Assembly: GCA_946415755.1 (NCBI GenBank)
Contig: CAMKTS010000009.1
Span: forward strand, 1 to 64,000
Reading direction: 5' to 3'
Source: an uncultured Prevotella sp.
GTDB lineage: Bacteria > Bacteroidota > Bacteroidia > Bacteroidales > Bacteroidaceae
DNA: 64,000 nt
The position numbers and the translations under genes were made by a program. A model generated the notes under the pieces. The model had not been told where the DNA came from and searched no databases. It saw only the letters and a program-made list of their open reading frames with translations. Shown one piece after another: positions 37,609-48,142 of this stretch. How positions within the stretch are numbered: the first letter of the stretch is position 1; each line of letters begins with the position of its first letter.

Positions 37609-37683
37609 GGGGCGGCAACGAATCTGATGAATGAACGAATCCGATAAAACAAAACGAAGATAGAAACCAAAACGAAAAAGATT

Positions 37684-39117
37684 ATGAACAAACTGCTTAG
37701 TTGCGTGGCAGGGCTGCTGATGCTGCTGCCTACGGCCGTAAAGGCACAAGACTACTCGAAGTATTACAAGAACCTGCCCGTAGTGCTCAAGCAGGCGACG
37801 GAGCCGCAGATTCCCGACCGGTCGCTGAGCCTGAAGGATGTGGGCGGCGTAGGCGACGGAGTAACGCTCAACACAGAGGCCTTCCGCAAGGGCATAGAGC
37901 AGCTTGAAGCACAGGGAGGCGGTCGCCTCGTGGTGCCTCAGGGTGTGTGGCTCACGGGGCCTATCGAGCTGGACAACCATATCGAGCTGAACCTCGACAA
38001 GAACGCTGTCATCTACTTCTCGCCCGACAAGCGGCTCTACCTCGACGGCAACAAGAAGAGTGGCCGTGTGCTGCCCTGCATCAGAGCCGAGAAGAAACAC
38101 GACATCGCCATCACCGGAGAGGGAATCATCGATGGTAACGGACAGCAGTGGCGACCCGTCAAGCGCGGCAAGGTGAGCGACGAGGAGTGGAAGGGCTTCA
38201 AAGCGATGGGTGGCGTAGAGCGGCAAGACGGCTCGCTGTGGTATCCCTGGGAGATGAAGAACGGCTTCCCCGATATCGTCAGCTCCCCTGAGAAGCAGGA
38301 GAAGATGCGCAACGACCTGGTGCGCTTCACCGACTGTCAGAACCTGCTGTTCCGCGGGGTTACCTTCCAGCATGCGCCCAAGTTCCACGTTCACCCCTGC
38401 TATTGCGAGAACATCATCATCGACGGTATCACCGTGCGCTGTCCGTGGAATGCGCAGAACGGCGATGCGATCGACCTCTCCGACTGTCACCGTGCCCTCA
38501 TCGTCAACTCTACGGTGGATGCCGGCGACGACGGTTTGTGCATGAAGAGCGGTAAGCCGCGCAAGAGCGGCATCAGCGGCGTAGAGGATGTGCTCATCCA
38601 GGACAATACCGTCTATCACGCTCACGGAGCCTTTGTCTTAGGCAGCGAGACGGCTGCTGGTGTGCGCCGCGTGGTGGTGCGCAACTGCCGTTTTTCAGGC
38701 ACCGATACAGGCCTGCGCTTCAAGAGTGGCATCGGGCGCGGCGGCAAGACGGACCAGCTGTATATCACCGACTGTGTAATGACCGATATCAAGCAGCAGG
38801 CCATCGTGTTCCAGTGCGACTACGTGGATCGTCCCGCCGGCTATGGGGAGAAGGAGGGTCAGCCCTTTACGGAGGAGCAGCTGAAATGGATGCCGGAGTT
38901 CCAGAGCATCCACATCAGCAACATCACCTGCCGAGGATGCCATACAGCCATCAGGGCACGCGGCATAGAGGGCTACCAGTGCGTCTACGGCATCGATATC
39001 CGCGACTGCAACTTCGTCTATAGCAAGGTGGCCACCGATATCAATCCCTCTACCGCCAAGTTGAGGCTCACAAAGGTGGAATTCTACAAGGATGAGAATT
39101 CTGCAGCTGCCAAGTGA
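37684..39117 (+). CDS. GH28 polygalacturonase-family enzyme
   Basis: A 477-residue exported beta-helix hydrolase (signal peptide ending KA-Q) of family GH28, which cleaves galacturonic-acid linkages in pectin. The catalytic signatures are present in family order: NGDAIDL (about 259), AGDDGLCMKSG with the Asp pair (about 280), HAHGAF (about 312) and GLRFKSGIGRGG (about 345). The GHG and RIK elements are changed to AHG and RFK, as in many exo-acting bacterial members. Before the helix is a short leader domain (about 20-60). The next gene encodes another pectin-type beta-helix protein. Confidence 0.9.
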   Translation: MNKLLSCVAGLLMLLPTAVKAQDYSKYYKNLPVVLKQATEPQIPDRSLSLKDVGGVGDGVTLNTEAFRKGIEQLEAQGGGRLVVPQGVWLTGPIELDNHIELNLDKNAVIYFSPDKRLYLDGNKKSGRVLPCIRAEKKHDIAITGEGIIDGNGQQWRPVKRGKVSDEEWKGFKAMGGVERQDGSLWYPWEMKNGFPDIVSSPEKQEKMRNDLVRFTDCQNLLFRGVTFQHAPKFHVHPCYCENIIIDGITVRCPWNAQNGDAIDLSDCHRALIVNSTVDAGDDGLCMKSGKPRKSGISGVEDVLIQDNTVYHAHGAFVLGSETAAGVRRVVVRNCRFSGTDTGLRFKSGIGRGGKTDQLYITDCVMTDIKQQAIVFQCDYVDRPAGYGEKEGQPFTEEQLKWMPEFQSIHISNITCRGCHTAIRARGIEGYQCVYGIDIRDCNFVYSKVATDINPSTAKLRLTKVEFYKDENSAAAK

Positions 39118-39163
39118 CACTCTCTAACAGACTAGCATAATCATCCCTAAAAACTACAATGAT

Positions 39164-42100
39164 ATGAAACAAGCAAGACTATTAGTGATGCTCCTGGCCG
39201 TACTGTGTGCTACGGCAGCGTGGAGCCAAGACGTGAAGCGCGCATGGGAGCGCTACAACATTTCTGGAGGAGGCAGTTATACTGTAGAACTGCTCTCCGC
39301 ATGGAACCAGACGGAATACGACTACTATTCCGCCGTTACTTATGTACCAGGCGTGGTAGATCCGTCATCTTTGGAGTACAGCACAGACAATTCGACATGG
39401 ACGCGTATCTATCCAGACCTCACCCAGGCAACGTCTATCTTTGATGGCTGGTGCTTAATGATGCTTAACTTTGCTCCTTACAATTCCAATCCGTTCTCGT
39501 ATTTGGGCAACCGCTCTTCATGGGCAAGGAACGGCTTTGCCTACATCACGGGCGACGTGACAGGAGGCTTCAACGGAAAGGACACCAACTGGAAACTGTC
39601 TATGCCCGTCAATGGCGACGGCTGGTGGGCTTCACCACGCTTTCTGGCCGATGGCGAAGTGAGGGCATTTGTCAATAGCCCTCTTTCCTACTGGCAGCAA
39701 ACCGAGTTCACTATTTACAACGGCAAGCTCTTCTGGCGAGACAGCGAGATCACCACCTGGGCTGAAAGCAAGGGTGCCGACTATAGCGTACAGGGTAAGG
39801 CTGGGCAGAAGTTGTACGTGAACTTCATGACGGGCGAAGCGATGGTGTCTACCCCCGACGAGGTGCCCTTCCCGCTGGAGAATCCCGTGTTCCTGACGGG
39901 CAATACCACCACCAATACTGATGATGTCTGTACTATTACCGGAACGAACGGGAACAGCGTGGTGCTGAAATGGAATGCTATTGACGGTGCTGTAGGTTAC
40001 GAGATTGCTTATGGCTATCGGTCGAACCTGGCTGGTGGTGAAGAGCGTTGGAACAATCCTGACAACATTCTGGGTACCTATAAGGTTGGCAGCAACGTGA
40101 CCACGCTGACCATTCCCGACCTGAACTATGCCACCACCTACTCCTTTGCCATCCGCGCCCTCTCGGCGCGCGGCGAGCAGTATCACTCTGCCTGGTTCGG
40201 ACACGGAAACATGCGCCAATGGTATTGCTATCTGGCGATGGAGACCTATGCGCGTTATGCGGTTCCTGATGTGGTGCGGATTTCTGATGTCACCCGGACA
40301 TCGATGCGCGTCCATCTGAACCGCAGCATCGCCGATGGCTATACGGCAGCAGAAATGGAAGAGTTCCGTAATCACTTCAACTTCACGGATGGCGACAAGA
40401 CGCTCTGCCGCGTGGATTATCTGACGGTACAAGCTGCGGTAGACAATCCCGATGCCGTCGTGCCTGAGAAATTCTACAAGTATGACCTGACGCAAGACGA
40501 CCTGGAGCGCGGCTATGTCGACATCGAGGGGTTGTCGGAGAATGCGGTGTATACCGTCTGTGCCTGGGATGCTACGATTCCCGCTGCTGTGGATGCCTGC
40601 TACAATACTGTCAGCAGGCGTACCAAAGGCGACCCAGGGCCTCCCATCACGATTGCCCACGTGCCCAATGCGACGATGAGCTACAACGGTACTGACTACG
40701 ACATCAGCCAGTATCAGTCGATGGCCCTTGACGATATCCTGAACGACTATATGTCGGGCAACCTGGCAGAGAACCAGACGTACTACCTGGAGGGTGGCAA
40801 AGCCTATCACCTCTCTGCGAATGTCAGCCTGTACAAAGGCCTGACGTTGCAAACCAACCCCGATGACCTCGCAGCAGGAAAGGGGCGCGCCAAGCTGTAT
40901 CTGGGAGGCCTGCTGTTGTCTCAGAATTCTGCAGCTTTCGCCTATTTCATTCTCGGCCGTCAGCCAATGGAGGGCGAGGATGCCACCCAGCAGCTCGAGA
41001 TCGGCCAGATTCGCTTTGTAGACCTTGATGTCGACTGTCCGCTGGCCGGTAATTACGGTACCCAACAATCTGAGGGCATATCTGCAGCAAACAACTATTT
41101 CCTGAATATGTACTCCAACGGATTGGGAATCGATGTGAACCTCATCGAATGGAACAACTGCACGTTCCAGGGACTTATCCGCGGATTCTTCCGTATTCAG
41201 GGCAGCAACGACTTCAATATCCATCATATCAAGATGACGGGTTGCGACTTCTACAACTGCGGATACTATTCTCAAGGCGGTCTTGACTATAGCTACTTCT
41301 TTGGCGACCACAACGGAAAGACGAAATCGAACGTCTTTGAGGATATCGAAATCAGCAACTGCGTGTTCTATAACAGCCCCAAGCGCAATCTGATCACGGA
41401 CAACAACCGTTACACTGAGTGGGACGAGAGCGTGCGCTGGAACATCAACGTACACCACAATACCTTCGTCAACTTCTGTACGCTGGCCAACAACCCGATT
41501 ATCAACACGCGCTACATTCCCGGCGGCTCTGTGCTCGGCTTCCACGACAATGTGGTAATTCTGACGAAGGATGCTGCCGACGTGAACCGTGCGATGATGT
41601 CGGCCGGATGGGATGCCCGTACTATCCAGGGTGGCGATGGCACCGGCAAGTGTACCTTCGAAATCTACAACAACTGGACAACCAACGACGAGGAGTACCT
41701 GACCAGAGGCCAGCCCTTTGCTTCCAATGCCTTCGATGCTACGTCGAACGCTCCCGGCAGGTGGAAGAGCACCTGTACCTATCCCGCCGGTACCGGCGAA
41801 CTCACCGTCCATCTGGAGGATGGCTTGCGCGCCACCGACCTGATGATGAGTCCCAATCCCAAGTATTTCATCGGCGAGACCCCGATGGGTACCGACTTCC
41901 ATACCGACAACGGCATCACAGGCCTCTACTATCGTCAGACGGAGAAGGTTCTCAACTCTGCCATCTACAAGAGCGGAGCCGGTAGCCAGCGTCTGATGGC
42001 GGGCAAGATCATCCTCGGCGACGCCAATGCCGACGGAGTGGTGGATGTGGCCGACGTGGTAGCTATCGTCAACAAGATTCTGGAGAAGCCCGGCGACAAT

Positions 42101-42190
42101 TTCGTGGCGGCTGCTGCCGACGTGAACGGCGACGGCGCGATAGATGTCGGCGACGTGGTGGCTACGGTGAACATCATCCTTATAAAATAA
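39164..42190 (+). CDS. Large secreted beta-helix protein with fibronectin-like domain and dockerin-like repeats
   Basis: A 1,008-residue exported protein (signal peptide ending AW-SQ). Residues about 250-350 look like a fibronectin type III domain (VVLKWNAIDGAVGYEIAYG). Residues about 495-890 form a DUF5123/DUF4957-type right-handed beta-helix, common in pectin loci of Bacteroidota. The C-terminus (about 945-1005) has two copies of a dockerin-I-like calcium motif: GDANADGVVDVADVVAIVNKIL and DVNGDGAIDVGDVVATVNIIL types. In this phylum such tails probably act in surface attachment or sorting and not in a true cellulosome. No lyase active site is clear. It follows GH28 by 46 bp and ends at a strong terminator. 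Confidence 0.82.
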   Translation: MKQARLLVMLLAVLCATAAWSQDVKRAWERYNISGGGSYTVELLSAWNQTEYDYYSAVTYVPGVVDPSSLEYSTDNSTWTRIYPDLTQATSIFDGWCLMMLNFAPYNSNPFSYLGNRSSWARNGFAYITGDVTGGFNGKDTNWKLSMPVNGDGWWASPRFLADGEVRAFVNSPLSYWQQTEFTIYNGKLFWRDSEITTWAESKGADYSVQGKAGQKLYVNFMTGEAMVSTPDEVPFPLENPVFLTGNTTTNTDDVCTITGTNGNSVVLKWNAIDGAVGYEIAYGYRSNLAGGEERWNNPDNILGTYKVGSNVTTLTIPDLNYATTYSFAIRALSARGEQYHSAWFGHGNMRQWYCYLAMETYARYAVPDVVRISDVTRTSMRVHLNRSIADGYTAAEMEEFRNHFNFTDGDKTLCRVDYLTVQAAVDNPDAVVPEKFYKYDLTQDDLERGYVDIEGLSENAVYTVCAWDATIPAAVDACYNTVSRRTKGDPGPPITIAHVPNATMSYNGTDYDISQYQSMALDDILNDYMSGNLAENQTYYLEGGKAYHLSANVSLYKGLTLQTNPDDLAAGKGRAKLYLGGLLLSQNSAAFAYFILGRQPMEGEDATQQLEIGQIRFVDLDVDCPLAGNYGTQQSEGISAANNYFLNMYSNGLGIDVNLIEWNNCTFQGLIRGFFRIQGSNDFNIHHIKMTGCDFYNCGYYSQGGLDYSYFFGDHNGKTKSNVFEDIEISNCVFYNSPKRNLITDNNRYTEWDESVRWNINVHHNTFVNFCTLANNPIINTRYIPGGSVLGFHDNVVILTKDAADVNRAMMSAGWDARTIQGGDGTGKCTFEIYNNWTTNDEEYLTRGQPFASNAFDATSNAPGRWKSTCTYPAGTGELTVHLEDGLRATDLMMSPNPKYFIGETPMGTDFHTDNGITGLYYRQTEKVLNSAIYKSGAGSQRLMAGKIILGDANADGVVDVADVVAIVNKILEKPGDNFVAAAADVNGDGAIDVGDVVATVNIILIK

Positions 42191-42232
42191 GTCGGAAAGC
42201 CCCCCTTTTAGGAGCAAGACAAACGGATAAGA

Positions 42233-42267
42233 CCACAGGTGGGCGTATGCCCCCTGTGGCTTTTTTT
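42233..42267 (+). terminator. Rho-independent terminator after the beta-helix gene
   Basis: Stem CCACAGG-GGGC paired with GCCC-CCTGTGG, four-base loop GTAT, followed by seven T residues. Confidence 0.88.
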
Positions 42268-42309
42268 CACAAAATGGCCTGTTCGTTTGGTCGTTTCAGA
42301 AAATATGTG

Positions 42310-42317
42310 TATCTTTG
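42310..42317 (+). promoter_or_regulatory. -7 box of the dxs operon
   Basis: TATCTTTG, with TTTGG near 42286 as a probable -33 element; the GTG start of dxs is 21 bases after it. Confidence 0.55.
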
Positions 42318-42338
42318 CGGCATATTTATTGAATTACC

Positions 42339-44252
42339 GTGGAATTACTACAAGATATCAGATACCCCGACGACCTGAGAAAGCTGAAAGTAGAGCAGCT
42401 TCCGCAGGTGTGTCAGGAGTTGCGCGAGGACATCGTGAAAGAGCTGTCGGTGAACCCCGGCCACCTGGCTTCAAGCCTGGGCGTGACCGAGCTGACGGTA
42501 GCTCTGCACTATGTGTACAACACCCCCGAAGACCGCATCGTATGGGATGTAGGTCATCAGGCTTACGGTCATAAGATCCTGACGGGTCGGCGCGAGCAGT
42601 TCTGCACCAACCGCAAGTTGGGCGGCATCCGTCCGTTCCCCTCGCCAGAGGAGAGCGAGTACGACACCTTTATGTGCGGCCACGCCTCGAACAGCATCTC
42701 TGCCGCCTTAGGTATGGCGGTGGCCGCAAAGGGCGAGGGTAGCGGGCAGCGTGAGCCGCGCCGTGTAGTGGCCGTCATCGGCGACGGTGCGATGTCGGGC
42801 GGTTTGGCTTATGAGGGTTTAAACAATGTATCATCGACGAACAACGACATCCTGATTATCCTAAACGACAACAATATGTCCATCGACCGTGCGGTGGGCG
42901 GTATGCAGGAGTATCTGCTGTCGCTCAGTACCAACGAGACCTACAACGCGCTGCGCTTCAAGGCCTCGCGCTGGCTCCACCGAAAAGGGCTGATGAGCGA
43001 CGACCGCCGCAAGGGACTTATCCGCCTGTCGAATGCCATCAAGTCGGCCATATCCCACCAGCAGAATGTGTTCGAGGGAATGGATATCCGCTACTTCGGG
43101 CCCTTCAACGGTCACGATGTGAAGGAGCTGGTGCGCATTCTCCGTCAACTCAGGGATATGAAGGGACCTAAGCTGCTCCACCTGCATACGCAGAAGGGTC
43201 ACGGCTATGCGCCTGCCGAGAAGGATGTCACCGTATGGCACGCTCCTGGCAAGTTTGATGCCGAGACGGGCGAGCGCATCGTGGGCGATGCCACCAACAA
43301 GCCGCCCAAGTTTCAGGATGTCTTCGGCGAGACGCTCTTGGAGCTGGCTCGTCAGAACGAAAAGATTGTTGGTGTGACGCCCGCTATGCCTACCGGCTGT
43401 TCGATGAACATTATGATGAAGGAGCTGCCCGAGCGCACCTTCGACGTAGGCATTGCCGAAGGTCACGCCGTCACCTTCTCCGGAGGAATGGCGAAAGACG
43501 GTTTGCTGCCTTTCTGCAACATCTACAGTGCCTTTGCGCAGCGTGCCTACGACAACATCATCCACGATGTGGCCCTGTTGCGGCTGAACGTGGTGCTCTG
43601 TCTCGACCGTGCAGGTCTTGTCGGCGAAGACGGCCCTACCCATCACGGTATGTTCGATATGGCCTCGTTGAGGGCGGTTCCCAACCTCACGATTGCCTCG
43701 CCGATGGACGAGTGCGAGTTGCGCCGCCTGATGTTTACCGCCCAGTTGCCCAATCAGGGACCGTTCGTCATCCGCTATCCGCGTGGGCGCGGCTCGGTCG
43801 TCGATTGGCGTTGTCCGCTGGAGGCGGTACCCGTAGGCAAGGGCCGCCTGTTGCGCGACGGCAGCGATGTGGCCGTCATCACCATAGGCCCCATCGGCGT
43901 ACAAGCAGCAGAGGCCATCAGCTCCGTATGTGGCTGTGACACAGCCACCAACAAAGTTGCCCACTACGACCTGCGCTTCCTGAAGCCGCTCGACGAAGAG
44001 ATGCTCCACCAGATAGGTCGCAAGTTCAGCCGTATCGTCACCGTCGAGGATGGCATCCGTAGCGGTGGTATGGGCTCGGCGGTGATGGAGTGGATGAGCG
44101 ACAACGGCTATTCGCCCGTCGTCACGCGGCTGGGCATTCCCGACACGTTTGTGGAGCACGGCAGCGTAGCCGAGCTGCAAGCCATCGTGGGCATCGACAA
44201 GCTGAGCATCACTCAGGCCATCCTGAAAGCATTGGAAACGAAGAATGTCTGA
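42339..44252 (+). CDS. dxs: 1-deoxy-D-xylulose-5-phosphate synthase
   Basis: A 637-residue thiamine-diphosphate enzyme that joins pyruvate and glyceraldehyde 3-phosphate in the first step of the MEP isoprenoid pathway. It has [30 protein letters not shown] start (about 52-77), the ThDP motif [16 protein letters not shown] (about 147), [16 protein letters not shown] (about 246), [15 protein letters not shown] (about 370, with the catalytic Glu) and [15 protein letters not shown] (about 425). The start is GTG; no ATG fits upstream and the promoter is 21 bases away. trkA follows after 23 bp. Confidence 0.96.
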   Translation: MELLQDIRYPDDLRKLKVEQLPQVCQELREDIVKELSVNPGHLASSLGVTELTVALHYVYNTPEDRIVWDVGHQAYGHKILTGRREQFCTNRKLGGIRPFPSPEESEYDTFMCGHASNSISAALGMAVAAKGEGSGQREPRRVVAVIGDGAMSGGLAYEGLNNVSSTNNDILIILNDNNMSIDRAVGGMQEYLLSLSTNETYNALRFKASRWLHRKGLMSDDRRKGLIRLSNAIKSAISHQQNVFEGMDIRYFGPFNGHDVKELVRILRQLRDMKGPKLLHLHTQKGHGYAPAEKDVTVWHAPGKFDAETGERIVGDATNKPPKFQDVFGETLLELARQNEKIVGVTPAMPTGCSMNIMMKELPERTFDVGIAEGHAVTFSGGMAKDGLLPFCNIYSAFAQRAYDNIIHDVALLRLNVVLCLDRAGLVGEDGPTHHGMFDMASLRAVPNLTIASPMDECELRRLMFTAQLPNQGPFVIRYPRGRGSVVDWRCPLEAVPVGKGRLLRDGSDVAVITIGPIGVQAAEAISSVCGCDTATNKVAHYDLRFLKPLDEEMLHQIGRKFSRIVTVEDGIRSGGMGSAVMEWMSDNGYSPVVTRLGIPDTFVEHGSVAELQAIVGIDKLSITQAILKALETKNV

Positions 44253-44275
44253 ACTCCAGATAAGCAAGTGAAACG

Positions 44276-45619
44276 ATGAAGATAATCATAGGCGGGGCAG
44301 GCGCCGTAGGTACTCACCTGTCGAAGCTGCTGTCGAAAGACCATCAGGACTGTGTGCTGATCGACGACGACCTGGCGCGGCTGGGCGACCTCGACAACAA
44401 GTACGACATCATGACGCTGCACGGTTCGCCGACGAGCATCCGCACGCTGAAGGATGCCGGAGCCGAGCACGCCGACCTCTACGTAGGGGTGTCGCCCGAA
44501 GAGAGCATCAACATGAACTCGTGCATCATCGCACACGCCTTAGGCACCAAGAAGACCGTTGCGCGCATCGACAACTTCGAATACCTGTCTCCCTCGCTCA
44601 AGCCCTTCTTCGAGAAGATGGGCATCAACTCGCTCATCTATCCGGAGGTGCTGGCGGCTATCGACATCACCAACGGCCTCAAGATGTCGTGGGTGCGACA
44701 GCGGTGGGATGTTCACGGGGGTGCCCTCGTCATGCTGGGTATCAAGCTGCGCGCTACCTGTGAGATACTGAACCAGCCGCTGAAGAATCTCTGCGGCCCC
44801 GACGACCCCTATCACATCGTGGCCATCAAGCGCGACGGCGAGACACTCGTTCCGGGCGGCAACGACGAGCTGCGCGTGGGCGACTTGGCCTACTTTATGA
44901 CTACCCGCGAATACATTCCCTACATCCGCAAGATTGTCGGCAAGGAGCACTATACCGACGTGAAGAACGTCATCGTGATGGGAGGCGGGAAGACCGCCGT
45001 GCGCGTGGCCCTCACCATTCCCGACTATATGAACCTGAAAATCATCGAGAACGACGAGCAGCGCTGCGAGCGGCTCAACGAGCTGCTGAACGATGTCGAC
45101 GCGATGGTGATTCACGGCGACGGACGCGACATCGGATTGCTGCAGGAGGAAGGCATACAGACAACACAGGCCTTCGTGGCCCTCACGGGCAATACCGAGA
45201 CGAATATACTGGCCTGTCTGACGGCCAAGCGGCTGGGCGTGCGCAAGACGATTGCGATGGTCGAGAACCTCGACTACGTCGATATGGCCGAGAGCCTCGA
45301 CATCGGTACCATCATCAACAAGAAGACGCTGGCCGCCAGCCACATCTACCAGATGATGATTGATGGCGACGTGAGCAACGTGCGCTCGCTGATGATGGTC
45401 GACAGCGACGTGGCGGAATTCGTGGCGGCAGAGGGGTCGAAGGTGACCCGCAAGAGCGTCAAAGACCTCGGCCTGCCCTTCGGCGTGACCATCGGCGGCC
45501 TGGTGCGCAACGACCAGGGCATCTTGGTCAATGGCAATACGCAGATTCAGGCGGGCGACTCGGTGATGGTGTTCTGTCACGAGCACAACCTGAAGAAGCT
45601 GGCGAAATACTTCAAGTAA
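44276..45619 (+). CDS. trkA: Trk system potassium uptake regulatory subunit
   Basis: A 447-residue cytosolic NAD-binding subunit of the Trk potassium importer. It has two RCK units, each a Rossmann domain plus a C-terminal RCK_C domain. The first begins IIGGAGAVGTHLSKLL (about 3) with the acidic residue in CVLIDDD; the second begins VIVMGGGKTAVRVAL (about 232). The gene precedes trkH by 34 bp, the usual pairing. Length fits the two-unit TrkA type. Confidence 0.95.
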   Translation: MKIIIGGAGAVGTHLSKLLSKDHQDCVLIDDDLARLGDLDNKYDIMTLHGSPTSIRTLKDAGAEHADLYVGVSPEESINMNSCIIAHALGTKKTVARIDNFEYLSPSLKPFFEKMGINSLIYPEVLAAIDITNGLKMSWVRQRWDVHGGALVMLGIKLRATCEILNQPLKNLCGPDDPYHIVAIKRDGETLVPGGNDELRVGDLAYFMTTREYIPYIRKIVGKEHYTDVKNVIVMGGGKTAVRVALTIPDYMNLKIIENDEQRCERLNELLNDVDAMVIHGDGRDIGLLQEEGIQTTQAFVALTGNTETNILACLTAKRLGVRKTIAMVENLDYVDMAESLDIGTIINKKTLAASHIYQMMIDGDVSNVRSLMMVDSDVAEFVAAEGSKVTRKSVKDLGLPFGVTIGGLVRNDQGILVNGNTQIQAGDSVMVFCHEHNLKKLAKYFK

Positions 45620-45653
45620 TCAACCCATCAATCGGTAGGAGAGGACGACACCA

Positions 45654-47111
45654 ATGATAAACTTCCGGCTGATATACAAGATTCTCGGCTCGCTGCTCTT
45701 CCTGCTCGGCACGATGATGCTGGGGTGCGCCGTGATGGCCTTCTCGTATAAGGAAGACGACCTGATGTCGTTTCTCATCTCCACGCTGTTCACCATCAGC
45801 TGCGGCTTCGTGCTGCGCTACTTCGGCCGTGAGTCAGACAATAATCTGAGCCGTCGCGATGCCTACTTCGTGGTGGCCGCCACGTGGGCGGTATTCAGCC
45901 TCTTCGGCATGCTGCCCTTCCTCATCAGCGGCTACATCACCAGCGTCACCGATGCCTATTTCGAAACCATCTCCGGCTTCACCACCACGGGAGCCACCAT
46001 CATCGACGATGTCGAGCGGCTGCCCCATTCGCTGCTCTTCTGGCGGTCGCTCACCCAGTGGATAGGCGGTTTGGGAATCGTCTTCTTCACCATTGCCGTG
46101 CTGCCCTCGATGGTAGGCGGCAGCGTGAGGGTGTTTGCCGCCGAAGCCACCGGGCCGATGCGTACCAAGATGCACCCGCGACTGTCTACCAGCGCCAAGT
46201 GGATATGGTCGGTATATGTGGTGCTCACCGTCGCCTGCGGCTTGTCGTACTACGCTGCCGGAATGGATTGGTTCGACAGTGCCAACTACGCGATGTCGAC
46301 TACCGCTACGGGCGGCTTCTCTACGCACAACGACTCTACCGGCTATTTCCATTCGGCAGCCATCGACTACGTGTCTGTCACCTACCAGTTCCTGTCAGGC
46401 ATCAACTTCACGATGCTCTACCTCGTCCTATTTAAATTACGCGTGCGCGACCTGCTGCGCAATTCAGAGTTCAAGCTATACGTCACCATCGTCACCGTAG
46501 CCACCGTCTGGATTACCTACCTGCTGATGACGCGCAACGGCTACGGCCTCGAACGCGCCTTCCGAGCCGGATTGTTCCAGGTGGTGAGCTTCATCACCAC
46601 CACGGGCCTCTTCAACGAAGATGCCGCCCTGTGGCCCCACATCACGTGGGTCATCCTGGGATGCATGATGTTCATCGGAGCCTGCTCCGGCTCCACCACC
46701 GGCGGCTTCAAGTGCGTCCGCGGCGTGATGCTCTTCAAGGTGCTGCGCAACGAGTTCCACCGCTGCCTGCACCCCAATGCCGTGCTTCCCGTGAAGGTCA
46801 ACGGACAGCCCGTGCCCCAGCAGAAGCTGCAGTCGCTGCTGGCCTTCTTCACCATCTATACGCTGATGGTGCTCCTCTCAGCCACCATCATGATCGTGGC
46901 CGACATCGACAACACCAACGCCATCACCATCGCCCTGAGCTGTATGAGCAACGTAGGCCCCACGCTCGGCACGGAGATAGGCCCCGCGATGTCGTGGAGC
47001 GAGCTGCCCGATGTCATCAAGTGGACGTGCTCCTTCCTCATGCTCGTAGGACGTCTCGAAATCCTCTCGGTAATCGTCATCTTCACCCGCGAGTTCTGGA
47101 AAGACAACTAA
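45654..47111 (+). CDS. trkH: Trk system potassium uptake membrane subunit
   Basis: A 485-residue inner-membrane protein with about ten membrane helices and four pore repeats. The selectivity loops are visible as SGFTTTGATI (about 108), MSTTATGGFSTH (about 217), FITTTGLFNED (about 315) and SCMSNVGPTLG (about 430). CSGSTTGGFKCVR near 345 is a conserved TrkH segment. It takes up potassium together with the TrkA gene just upstream. Confidence 0.95.
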   Translation: MINFRLIYKILGSLLFLLGTMMLGCAVMAFSYKEDDLMSFLISTLFTISCGFVLRYFGRESDNNLSRRDAYFVVAATWAVFSLFGMLPFLISGYITSVTDAYFETISGFTTTGATIIDDVERLPHSLLFWRSLTQWIGGLGIVFFTIAVLPSMVGGSVRVFAAEATGPMRTKMHPRLSTSAKWIWSVYVVLTVACGLSYYAAGMDWFDSANYAMSTTATGGFSTHNDSTGYFHSAAIDYVSVTYQFLSGINFTMLYLVLFKLRVRDLLRNSEFKLYVTIVTVATVWITYLLMTRNGYGLERAFRAGLFQVVSFITTTGLFNEDAALWPHITWVILGCMMFIGACSGSTTGGFKCVRGVMLFKVLRNEFHRCLHPNAVLPVKVNGQPVPQQKLQSLLAFFTIYTLMVLLSATIMIVADIDNTNAITIALSCMSNVGPTLGTEIGPAMSWSELPDVIKWTCSFLMLVGRLEILSVIVIFTREFWKDN

Positions 47112-47181
47112 AACTGCACAGCGGAACCGACCCTATTGTGTACTATTGTGTAAAGAGAAATAAAAACAGAAACGAAAAAAA

Positions 47182-48081
47182 ATGGGAAACTACTACAAAT
47201 TCGAACCCCTGCTGAAGAAGCTGATATGGGGTACCGAGAGCTGGGTGGTGTCGGGCGTGCCTGGCAATGAGACGATGGCCGCCGGAGAGTCGCTCAACCA
47301 GCTCGTCAGCAGTCAGAAAGAACGCCTCGTGGGCAAGGCCAACTACCAGCGATTCGGCGATGAATTCCCCCTGCTCATCAAGTTCATCGATGCCCGGCAA
47401 GACCTCTCCATACAGGTGCATCCCACCGACGAGATTGCCCACCGGCAGGGCAAGCCACGCGGCAAGACCGAGATGTGGTACGTGATGGATTCCGACCCCG
47501 GTGCGAAGCTCTACAACGGCCTGCGCCGACAGATCACCCCCGACGAGTACAAGCAGCTGGTGGCCGACGATGCCATCTGCGACGCGCTGGCGCAGTATCC
47601 CGTAGGCGAGGGCGACTGCTTCTTCATCCCCGCCGGGCGCATCCACGCCATCGGTGCCGGATGCCGGCTTGCCGAGATTCAGCAGACGAGCGATGTCACC
47701 TACCGCATCTACGACTACGGCCGCCGCGACAAGGATGGCCAGCTGCGGCAGCTGCACACCCAGGAGGCCTCCGAATCCATCGACTACCAGGTGCTGCCCG
47801 ACTACCGCACGCGCTACGAGCCAGCCGTCAACGAGAGCCGCCAGCTGGTCAGCTGTCCGTACTTCACCACCGCCGTCTACGACCTCGACGAGCCGATGAC
47901 CATCGACTATGCCGACCTCGACAGCTTCGTCATCCTCATCGGCCTGAAGGGCGAGGGCACCCTCCTCATCGACGATACCGACGAAGTCGCCTTCCGTGCC
48001 GGCGAAGCCCTGCTGCTGCCCGCCACCGTCGGAAAGGTCTGCGTCAGCGGAACCGTCAAGTTCCTCGAAACCTACGTGTAA
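47182..48081 (+). CDS. manA: Mannose-6-phosphate isomerase, class I (short form)
   Basis: A 299-residue cupin zinc enzyme interconverting mannose 6-phosphate and fructose 6-phosphate. It shows the zinc-site motifs SIQVHPTDEIA (about 75), GKTEMWYVMD (about 94), the IPAGRIHAIGAGCRLAEIQQ segment (about 154) and RIYDYGR (about 175). Its short length fits the Firmicutes/Bacteroidota type. It could connect mannan-derived mannose, released by the locus at 49690-57617, to glycolysis, though it sits in a general operon after trkH. Confidence 0.92.
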   Translation: MGNYYKFEPLLKKLIWGTESWVVSGVPGNETMAAGESLNQLVSSQKERLVGKANYQRFGDEFPLLIKFIDARQDLSIQVHPTDEIAHRQGKPRGKTEMWYVMDSDPGAKLYNGLRRQITPDEYKQLVADDAICDALAQYPVGEGDCFFIPAGRIHAIGAGCRLAEIQQTSDVTYRIYDYGRRDKDGQLRQLHTQEASESIDYQVLPDYRTRYEPAVNESRQLVSCPYFTTAVYDLDEPMTIDYADLDSFVILIGLKGEGTLLIDDTDEVAFRAGEALLLPATVGKVCVSGTVKFLETYV

Positions 48082-48142
48082 ATCCCTGCGGAATCACCAT
48101 CAAATAAGGAAGAAAACATCAACCAAATAAAACAAAACGAAT

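Noticed and set aside
39632..42217. 861-residue antisense frame opposite the beta-helix gene
   Set aside because: Same reason: low-complexity Val/His/Gly-rich composition typical of antisense shadows and no motif. Similar frames opposite the GH13 lipoprotein gene (4745-6373) and lysS (61769-63541) were rejected likewise.
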